Part shown: piece by piece, positions 7,201-16,400 of the stretch | How the letters are laid out: every line of letters starts with the position of its first letter | How positions within the stretch are numbered: position 1 is the first letter of the stretch | IMG/VR virus record: IMGVR_UViG_3300005294_000068 | Location: 1 to 28,486 of that record | DNA length: 28,486 nt | Reading direction: 5' to 3' (one strand) | Source: a virus | Made by a program: the position numbers and the translations under genes | The notes under the pieces: model-generated | What the model was told of the DNA's origin: nothing | The model's database searches: none | What the model saw: only the letters and a program-made list of their open reading frames with translations

Positions 7201-10200
7201 ATGGCTGGTGGGATTTATCTGGGATCGTTCGCTGGCGGTCTGTTCAGCGGCGCGCAGAGTATCTTCAGTCTGTACAAAGAATACCAGGGTGTGCGTCGTC
7301 AGGTGAAGCTGGACGAGTATGACGAGCAGCGTCGGCTGGCGCGCGAGGAAGATGAGAAAAAACGTCTGGCTGGAACCGGGGCCAGCAAGGTTCCAGGCAC
7401 GCAGGATTTCACCCAGGCTCCCGGAACGACGGCGCTACCCGCCCCCACGCCCGCCCCCACGCCCACGGCGGCGCCGGAAGCCAAACCGGATATCCTGACG
7501 CGTCCGCCCGAACCCGCTTACCCACCGGCACCCCTGACCGAGGGCGATATCGCCCCGTCGTTCCGGGGGCAAAACCGTAGCGCGGCGGGCACGGAGAACG
7601 ATCCGTGGATCACGGGAGGCGGGTATCCGCGCACGCCCATGGTGGGTGGCGTGCCGCGCGCGCTCTACCCATGGGACCCGTATAATCCCGTCGGTACGCA
7701 GACATTACATCCCCAGGAGACGTCGCAAGCCGATGTCGACCGCGCGCTGGCGGAATATCAGGCGCGGCGCGCCATGGCTCGTGACCCGGCTTACGGGCCT
7801 ACTCAGCCGCAGCCCACCGGCCCCGCTCAGATGCCTGACCGTGCCGCGCTTGGTTACGCGCGTCAGTTCAACGCGCCGTCCCCCGGCGTACAGTCCGATG
7901 TGGACGCGCACGGGGCGGTGCCGGACCCGACACGTACGCCGCCCTGGCCCATGACACCCACCAACCAGCCGGTCGGCACCACCGTGGGCGCGGGTGGCGG
8001 TCCCAGCGCGATAACCAATCAGCCGGTCGGAGCTTCGTTGCGGCCCGTACCCGCGCCTCCATCCGTCATGGCTCCCACCAATGAGCCGATACCGAGCCGT
8101 CAGCCAGGCGGACCTTATACGCCGCCGCCACAGCAAGACCCGCGTGTTCCGTCATACACGATGCCGCAGCCCGCCGTTCCCCCGGCGGACGTCGCGCAAC
8201 CTTACCAACCCCCGCCGCCCGTCATGGCTCCCGGTACCGAGCCCATCCCGAGCCGTCAGCCCGGCGGGTTTATCTCACCACCCCAACAGCAAGATCCACG
8301 CGGCCTGCCGCCGCCCCAGCCTTACTCCCCGGCTCAGGCGACACCCCCCACGTCGGCCCCGCCCCCCGCGCCGTCACCGGCCACGCCGCTAGGTGGAGCG
8401 TCCTCGCTGGGTGGGCGCATCCTGAGCATGATCAACCCCATGGGATCGGCTCAGGCCGCCGAGATCACGCCCGCCCGTCCGGTGGGCCAGGGCGACCCCA
8501 ACGCGCCCGCGCCGACACCGACGCAATCGGCGTACGGGCAGCCCCCGCCCCCCGCGCCCGCGCAACCCACGGGCATCACGCCCGCGCAACCCCCCACCGT
8601 GGATAAGAACCCACCCACGCATCCGCCGCCCGCGCCGGTCGCCGTGGCGGGGACCGGCGGCAAGGTCCTGCAATCCGAGGGGACGCCGCCCGCGCTGGCC
8701 CCGCCCGTGGACATGAGCCACTACAACAACGCGAAGACGCGGTATCCGGAACGCCTCGCCATGGTCGAGCGCGCCATCGCGGCGGAAGGCGCCCAGGGTA
8801 TCGTCTCCCCCGAATTCATGCTCGCCACCATCGGGCGGGAGAACGCCGGTTGGAACAACGCCATCAGTCACGGCACGAGCGCGGCGGGATACACATCCAG
8901 CGCCAAGGGGCTTGTACAAATCATTGACGGTACGCGACGCAGCATAGACCCCCGTGGAGAACTGGACTGGCGCGACCCGGAGCAGAACATCCGGTTGGGC
9001 GTGCGGCTCTATAAGACACAGGCACTCGATCAGGGCCTGGGTTCCGATACGTTGCAAAACGCCATGGTGTACCGTGGCGGCTATGATTTCCTGAACGGTG
9101 TCGCCAAACACGGTTTCGATGGTTACGCCGCGCAGGGTCCGGAACAAAAAAGTCAGGTCGTCGACATGATGAAAATGTTCCCCGGTTCGAAACTGGCGGA
9201 CATCCCCATCACGGCGGTCAGTGGCAACCATAAAAATTATGACGCGGTGGCCTTGTACCAGCGCGCTCAGGCCGAGGGGCCCGACGGGTTGTTACGTGGG
9301 TTGGTCGAGACGGGACCGGCGGGACTGGGCATGTCCGACCGCTGGCGCGCGGCTCAATCAGCTCTGGAGAGCTACCTCATCATCAGCGGGCATCCCGAAC
9401 AGGCGGGCATGGCGGGCGAGTGGGTCGCGCAAATGAGCCAGCAGGGCACGGTGTCGAACCTGATCGCCGCCGATCAGGCGATCATGAGCAAGGACCCCCA
9501 GACGGCGATTGGCTACCTCGCCAAGGCGCACGCGTTCTTTCCCGACGGCACCTATGCTCGTTTCGGTGCCGACAACAAAGGCAACATCTGGGCTTATCGG
9601 TTGTCGGACAGAAACGGGACCCCCGTGGGTCAGCCGTTCCAGGTCACGCACGAAGACATCGCGAAGCAGATCATCGGATTGCAGAACCCGGTCACCTACG
9701 TGAAAACATTGCAGGCCCACCAAAAAGAAAACGCCAAGATGGAATTGGATAGGGCGCATACGGAGTATTACAAGCAACTGCCGGGCATCAAGGAGGAACA
9801 GGTCCGCGCCGGTATCGAGAAAGAGCATCTGCGTCAGCAGGGCATAGCCGAGCGTAACGCGCAGGCGGCACAGCATAAAGCGGAGACCGACGCGCTCAGG
9901 GCCGAACGTAACACCGCGCTCGATACGGAAGTTGAAAAAGCCTATCCGCCAGCGGAACGTCCAGAAAAATCACCCGAGGGTGAGTACGAACGCGCGGCTG
10001 ATATCTACCGGCAGATCCGTAAGGTCCCATCGCAAGGCGGCGGCGACATGAGCCAGGCGTCCGCCAAGATGTACGCGGATGGACTGGCCGCTGGTAAATA
10101 CGATTTGCATCTCCTGCCGACCAAGGACGGCAAGGCCGTGTACGCCGTCAGAGACAAGCAGGGTAAGAACGTGGGCACCGCGCCGCTCTCTTATGAGCAG

Positions 10201-10413
10201 GGTGAGCTTATCAAACCGTTGCTGGGTCTGGCCGGATCGGCGCCTTTACAGGGTGCTCCCAACGTGGCGCCGCCCGTCCCATCGCCCACGCCCGCGCTGA
10301 CGCCAGCGAAACCGCCGCCACCCATGAACACCAACGCGCCTTCCGTGCCGCTTACTGATCCGATGGGTAATATGTCGGCGTTACCGAGGCAGGGTTTATC
10401 CAGGGCGGCATGA
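7201..10413 (+). CDS. Internal virion protein with lytic transglycosylase domain
   Basis: A 1070-residue protein. The N-terminus has a short Gly-rich hydrophobic start and a charged helix (DEYDEQRRLAREEDEKKRL). Residues about 75-500 are a Pro/Gln/Ala-rich, probably disordered linker with repeats. A lysozyme-like SLT domain follows at about 505-640: the likely catalytic Glu547 in IGREN, GLVQI at 570-574 (the GLMQ-type motif), and DPEQNIRLGVRLY. The C-terminal third is helical (HQKENAKMELDRAHTEYYKQ, then QAAQHKAETDALRAERN). In podoviruses such ejected proteins cleave peptidoglycan so that the DNA channel can cross the wall (T7 gp16 plays this role). Gene position before the giant protein supports this. 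The start ATG directly follows the previous TAG. Confidence 0.8.
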   Translation: MAGGIYLGSFAGGLFSGAQSIFSLYKEYQGVRRQVKLDEYDEQRRLAREEDEKKRLAGTGASKVPGTQDFTQAPGTTALPAPTPAPTPTAAPEAKPDILTRPPEPAYPPAPLTEGDIAPSFRGQNRSAAGTENDPWITGGGYPRTPMVGGVPRALYPWDPYNPVGTQTLHPQETSQADVDRALAEYQARRAMARDPAYGPTQPQPTGPAQMPDRAALGYARQFNAPSPGVQSDVDAHGAVPDPTRTPPWPMTPTNQPVGTTVGAGGGPSAITNQPVGASLRPVPAPPSVMAPTNEPIPSRQPGGPYTPPPQQDPRVPSYTMPQPAVPPADVAQPYQPPPPVMAPGTEPIPSRQPGGFISPPQQQDPRGLPPPQPYSPAQATPPTSAPPPAPSPATPLGGASSLGGRILSMINPMGSAQAAEITPARPVGQGDPNAPAPTPTQSAYGQPPPPAPAQPTGITPAQPPTVDKNPPTHPPPAPVAVAGTGGKVLQSEGTPPALAPPVDMSHYNNAKTRYPERLAMVERAIAAEGAQGIVSPEFMLATIGRENAGWNNAISHGTSAAGYTSSAKGLVQIIDGTRRSIDPRGELDWRDPEQNIRLGVRLYKTQALDQGLGSDTLQNAMVYRGGYDFLNGVAKHGFDGYAAQGPEQKSQVVDMMKMFPGSKLADIPITAVSGNHKNYDAVALYQRAQAEGPDGLLRGLVETGPAGLGMSDRWRAAQSALESYLIISGHPEQAGMAGEWVAQMSQQGTVSNLIAADQAIMSKDPQTAIGYLAKAHAFFPDGTYARFGADNKGNIWAYRLSDRNGTPVGQPFQVTHEDIAKQIIGLQNPVTYVKTLQAHQKENAKMELDRAHTEYYKQLPGIKEEQVRAGIEKEHLRQQGIAERNAQAAQHKAETDALRAERNTALDTEVEKAYPPAERPEKSPEGEYERAADIYRQIRKVPSQGGGDMSQASAKMYADGLAAGKYDLHLLPTKDGKAVYAVRDKQGKNVGTAPLSYEQGELIKPLLGLAGSAPLQGAPNVAPPVPSPTPALTPAKPPPPMNTNAPSVPLTDPMGNMSALPRQGLSRAA
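8062..8301 (+). repeat. Tandemly duplicated proline-rich segment
   Basis: Within the linker of the transglycosylase protein, two segments starting at Met codons 8068 and 8224 encode near-identical stretches (VMAPTNEPIPSRQPGG and VMAPGTEPIPSRQPGG, each followed by PPQQDPR-like sequence), 156 bases apart. Two shorter related copies, PTNQPVG and ITNQPVG, lie just upstream (about 7957-8034). The repeats look like linker expansion by duplication. Confidence 0.7.
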
Positions 10414-10416
10414 ACC

Positions 10417-13400
10417 ATGGCATATAATGACGAGGGCGATACTACCGTATTAAACGCGCCGGAAGAGGGTGGGTCCGCCCTGGCCCAGGAACAGGATCTC
10501 GCGGACCGGCGAGAACTCCAACAGATCCAGCCTTCTCCGGGTGGTTACGCGCTGCCGCAACGCACTGGCCTGACGCGCGCCGTGCCACCGACGCCGTTGG
10601 CGGTTCGCGCGCAGCCGCGCGTGTCGTTCGCCGATATTGATCCGAACGCAAAACCTTTGGCGGTATACGGACGGCCCGCGCCACCACCGCCCGAGCAAGG
10701 CATCATCGGTAATTCGTTGGACGTGATGTGGAAGGGCGTGCAGTCCAACTGGGCCGACATCATGGGCGCGGCGCGCTTCGCGGAACAGCAACTCTCGTCC
10801 GATCCTGAAACGAAAACCTGGATCGAACGCCAGCGCGAGTCGGTGGAAGGCGAGATCGCCAAGGGATATTCCGATCCCAAACTACAAAAGATCATGTCCG
10901 CCAGCCTGATGTCGCTGTTCGGCGGCAACACCGACGCCAAGGGTAATCACATCCCATCCCCCGGCGAGGTCGGGTGGTTTAATTATTTCCACTACAACAC
11001 GATGGCGATGGTGCCGACGGTCGTGCTGGCGCTGCTCCCCGCCACGGTCACCGCCAAGCTCGCCACCAAGGTCATGTCGTCGCTGGGCGCGGTGGCGAAA
11101 ACCGCCAAGGCGGTGGGCACGGGCTTCGGTGTCGGCGAGTCGGCGTTGCAGGGCGGCGCGCAGAACATGGGCGTGCTCTACAACAGTGTCGCCGACGTGG
11201 TGAAGCACGCGTCGGAAGCGGAGATGATGAAGTCGCCCGCTTACGCCGAATTCCGGCGTGGCGGTTACTCCGACGAAGCGGCCAAGGCCGAACTCATCAA
11301 GCAAACCATCCCGCCCATGGCGCTCCAGGCGTTTGGAGTGGGTGGGCTGGCGGGCGCGGGCGCTACCAGCATCCTGGCGCGCGGCGCGGCGTCGCCCATC
11401 GCCAGCACGGGTCTCAGGAACCGCGCTTTGGGCGCCGCCGTGGGCGCCACCGAGATGGGCGGGCTCATGGCCGGGCAGGCCGGGGTCACCACCGCGCTGG
11501 GCCAACAGGCCGAGCAGGGCATTGGTATCCGTGAAGGTTACGACACCGACGCGATCCGCGCCAACGCCGTGGCGGCGGGTCTTGGCGGCGCGGGCATGGG
11601 CGCGGTGTTCGGTGCCATCCATCCGCCCAGACCGCGTGCCCGGCCCACGCCGGACGTGTCTCCCGACGTGGCCGGGGCGTTGGACGCGGCGTTGCCGCCG
11701 CCCGAGCCACCCGAGCCGCCCGCGCCGCCCACGTCACCCATGCCCCCGCCGCCTCCACCCGACCCGCGTACGCCCGGCCAGATGGAGTTTTCCGGCATGT
11801 CTCCGCAAGGAGAGATGTTCAGCGGCGCCGAAACTGGTCTGGCTCCGCGCCAGCCGATCATCACGGGTGTCCAGCCGGGCATGCCGCCCGAAGCGCAACA
11901 AGGCGGGCTGTTTGATCCCGGTGTGCGCATCACGCAACCGCCGCCCACGCAGGGTGAGATGTTCCCGCGTGAGCCACCGCCACCCACCACGGCCGTCGAG
12001 CCGCCCCCAGGCCCCACGCCCCCACCAGGGTCCACATCCCCACCGGGCCCCACGCCGCCGCCCCCAGGCCCCACGCCTCCACCACCGCGTCCAGGTCCCA
12101 CGCCCCCGCCGCCACGCACGCCCGCGCCCGACATCAGCGCCTACGCGTCGATGAAAAAGACCGATTTGATCGACGCGCTGAGAACGCATGGCGAGACCGT
12201 CAACCCCAACGAGTCGGCGGACCGGCTGCGCATACGTCTGGCCCGCGTCGAAGCCGAGCGCGGCGCATCGACAGGGACTCCTCCGGATACTACAGGAGTA
12301 ACCTCCACTACTGGCGAAGCGGTCACGCCCCGGCGAGACAGTAGTGCCCCGTCGGCGACGGAGAATTCACTCCCTTCGGCGTCGGCGGGGGTTGAGCCCG
12401 CCACCACTGTCCTGGACCGGGCATGGCTGCTTAAAGCGGGCAGCGCTGGTGAGGGCGAGGGTAAGTTCGCCGGGACCGGCTACGATATGAAAAAGGGTGC
12501 CGACGCGTTGACGGCGGAAGCCGAGAAGGCGCTCGCCGCCGGGCACACGGTCGAGCTTGTCACCGACCAAGGTCGTAAGACCGTTCCTATAACGCATATA
12601 AAAAATGGCATGTTGGCTGATGCCAAAGGGCAAGCCTGGGGCACGGCATCCCTGGCCACGGACGGTACCGGCAAAGAAGGTTTGCGCATTACACGCCGTG
12701 TTGCCGAGAATAAAGCGGCGGGGGTTGGCCCCGAGCCCCGTGTCACCGAACTGGAAGGCGAGGCGGCGGCGACCAGGGATTTCAGACCCGGCGCTGAGCC
12801 AGAGGTTTTGTCCACGCTCGTCGCCGAGCCCCGTCAAGAAGTGCAAAACGTTAGCGCGCCCGCGCCCAGAAAAGAGACGAAGACCCAGGAGGCACAGAGG
12901 AAGCGCGAGGAACTGCGGACCCTGGGCGTGAAAAACGCCGGTAAGATGAAGCTCGCCAAGCTTAACGAGACCTATGACCGGGTCATGCGGGAGCAAGAAG
13001 AACTAACGAGAGGGCACGTCCCACCCCCCGTCGAGGCACCCGCGCCCACCAAGGCGGTCATCTCCACCGAGGTCGAGGCGCCGGTAAAAAAGGTCGGCCC
13101 CAAAGCGGCTGAGAAACCCAAGGGTCGTCAGCCACCCAAGACAACGACGGTAGTAATCGAGAGGAAAGCCAACGAGCCGAAGCCGTATGTCGCCGAAGAA
13201 GTGAAAGCCGAGCCGACGGCGGAAGAAGCCCAGGCGGCGCGCTCCACGGAACTGGCGCGCGATCAGGCGCTGGAAGATATCAGTTTCGTCACGCGGACCG
13301 TGGTTGGCGAGGTTCCGCCCGGCACGCCCAAGGGCGCGGCCATGCGTAAAGCGGTCGAGGATCTTGGGCGGCTGGTCAACCTGACCGACGGTTCGCGCGA

Positions 13401-16400
13401 AGACATCACCAGGATGACGCACGCGCTGATGGAGCCACGGGCGGGAGAGCCCGAGGTCGCTACCCAGGCGCGGCAGGAAGTCGCCAGGGCCTACTACGAG
13501 AAGAACATCGGTAAGAAGTTCGGCGAAGCCGTCGTCGACCCCGACGCGGAGCCCACGCGCGGCGAAGTTTCCGTTGTTCGCGAAGAAGAACAAACACGCG
13601 GCGCGACGGAGGGTCCGGCCAAAGCCGAAGACGTAGAAACAAAAGCGGTAGGTGGTGGGGAGGGGGAGAGCGCCGGGCTGACCATGGGCCTGGAGACCAA
13701 GAACAAGGAGGTCACCCAGGCTACCGACGTCAATCGCACGTCGGCTGACTGGATCAACAAGATACTCGATCCGACGGATCGGACGACGGCCACGGAAGCC
13801 GCCTCCCAGTATGATCCGAAGAACAACATGGGACGGCCCCGCTCGGAAGGTTTCCGTACGATGGCCGAGGCGCTCGATACCGAGATCAACCGTGTCACCA
13901 ACGAAGAGAACGCGAGCAAGGATCGGGAAGCTCTGCGCAAGTCGGTCAGCGTGGAGATAAAAGGCACGCCGGGAACCGACGCGTATGATCGCGCGGTGGC
14001 GCGGAAAGACGCGAGAGAAGCCAAACTGGAAGCGAAGCTGGCTGATTTCGCTCCCGAACGCGTTGAACAATTGAGGGCGGCGCGCAGGGAACTCGTCGAT
14101 CCTGTCGGTGTCATTTCCGACGAAGCCAAGGCCATGGCCGACCGCGCCGCGCTCAAGGGGGCGATGGGTAAGCGTAACGTCCAGGCGTCGATGCGCGACA
14201 CTTCGTCCGCGCCGGAACCACCGTTACCAATCACCAACGGAATAGATCCGCGTTCGTCACGCGGTTATAAACTGGCGACCGACCACCGGCTTGGCGCCAA
14301 TCTGGTACGTTGGTTCCAAAGCCGCGAAGGGCGCGGCGAGACGCCGATGTCGCACGACGCGTATCGGCTCATCTCCACCGACCCCATAGTAACCGCCGAA
14401 GCACCGGAACTGGCGGCGTTGGCGCGGCGGCTCATCGACCTCGCGCCAAACGTTCCCATCCATAGTGGGATTGATACGCTCCAGCGTGGTTGGATGATGC
14501 CCGAGCACTTCGATCCGTATTTCACGGGGCGGCTGTTCGGCTACAGCGACATGAACGTGGACCCAAAGGTCCCACGCCACATCATGCTCGACCCCGAGAA
14601 TATAACGAACGCCACGTCGAACCATTCGGTCATCGTCATGCTCCACGAGGGGCTGCACTCGGCCACGCAGAATTACATTTACCATCTGGAACAGCACGAA
14701 CCCTGGCATTTTCATATCCAGGCGCTGGATCTTATTCGCGAAGAGCTTACCAAACGAATCGGAGGCGCGAAAAACGCGCATCCGGGAGAATCCGGTGACG
14801 TCAGATACGCCGTGAAGAATAATCACGAACTCGTATCGGAACTCATGACCAACTCGCAGGTCCAGGCGGCGGCGATGACGGGGAGTTTATCTCCGGAATT
14901 CCGCGAGGGCATGAAATTCTTTGGCTTCGCACCGCGTGGCGCGAAGTCGGTCTGGGCCTACTTCACCCACTGGGTGCGTAAGTCACTCGGTTTTTCTCCA
15001 CCGAAAAGCGCCAGCGAATACACGCTGCTCGACTACGCGTTGCGCCCGATGCAGGAGATCATCGAACACGGCTCCAAATTCCAGAAAGCCATCGACGCCA
15101 AATACCTACCCGCCGAACCCCGGTTGCGCGAAGCGGCGATACCCCTGGCGCGCATGGCCGACGAGGCATTCAGCGGACGCACGAGCCGTCTGGCCGAGCG
15201 CGCGTACCACGCCGTGGGCGACCGGCTCGGCGCTACCAAGGCGCACGCCCTGCTGCAGAGCATCCACCTGGATCGTATGGTCGATAGTTTCGGTCACGTC
15301 ATGCAGGACGGTGACGTCAACCACATCAAGGAAGTCCGCGCGGTGATGGAGCGCGCCGACGTGGCGGGCCAGCGGTTCCTCAAGGACTTCGCTGGCGAGG
15401 CGGGCGAGATCACCCGCGAACTCGTCAAACACGACGACGTGGCCGCGCTGATGAACGACGCGGGCTATGCCCGTGCCGCCCTGGGCACGCGCGAACCTGC
15501 CCAAAATGCACATTTGACCAGCGCCGAGGATCGCGCCCAGCTGGCGGCGTTGCAGACCCGGTTCGACACCATGCCCGCCGAGAAGCAGGCGCTGTATACG
15601 AAGACGCGTGATTTCCTGACCAAGAAATATGCTTTCGAGCGTCAGGCGGTCGCCGACAATCTGGTCAACCGCTTCATGCCCAACGCCACCGACGCCGAGA
15701 AGGCGCTGATGCGCACGACCATGGCGAGCAAGACCCGCCTCGACGCGTTCCTGGCCGACCCCGACAACGCCGGTATCGCCGACGAGCGTAAACGCATAGC
15801 GAAAGGCATGGCCAAGCTGACCCGCATGGGCTTCGTCGACGGGGACTACTTCCCGATGCGCCGCTACGGTGACTTCGCCGTGGAGTATGGCGGCGCGCAC
15901 GGCACCCCCGAATACGGCGTGCAGTTTTTCGAGAAGAAAAGTGAAGCCGCCGCGTTCCGCGCCCAGCAGATCGCCGACAACGTGGCCGACGTGGGCTCGG
16001 TGCGCGAACGTCATGAGATCGTGACCCAGAACAAGGGGCGCCTGTCACCCGTGGTCGAGGACATGATCGACGCGGTCAGGAGAGACCCCGCTTTTTCGCG
16101 CGCGCAAGCGGATCAACTGGAGGAGATGGCGGGACACCTGCAGCTTCGTTACGCGTCCGGCTGGGAGAAGGCCACGGCGCGACGGCGCTACGTGGCGGGC
16201 GCGTCCAAGGACGTGGCGCGCGCCATCAACACCGATGTCAGCGCGACCAGCCGCCGTATCGGCACCATCATGCACGGCGGTGAGCGGGACGCCGCCTTCG
16301 AGCGGATGAAACATTTCGTCGATGAGAAAGGGCGGGACACCAGCAACCCCGACAACACGACGCGCGACCGGATCTATCACGAATTGCAGCAGCGGTTCCA

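Noticed and set aside
11998-12126. Tandem C-rich units considered as a CRISPR or iteron array
   Set aside because: Units are degenerate, without unique spacers, and encode a continuous Pro-rich linker in frame.
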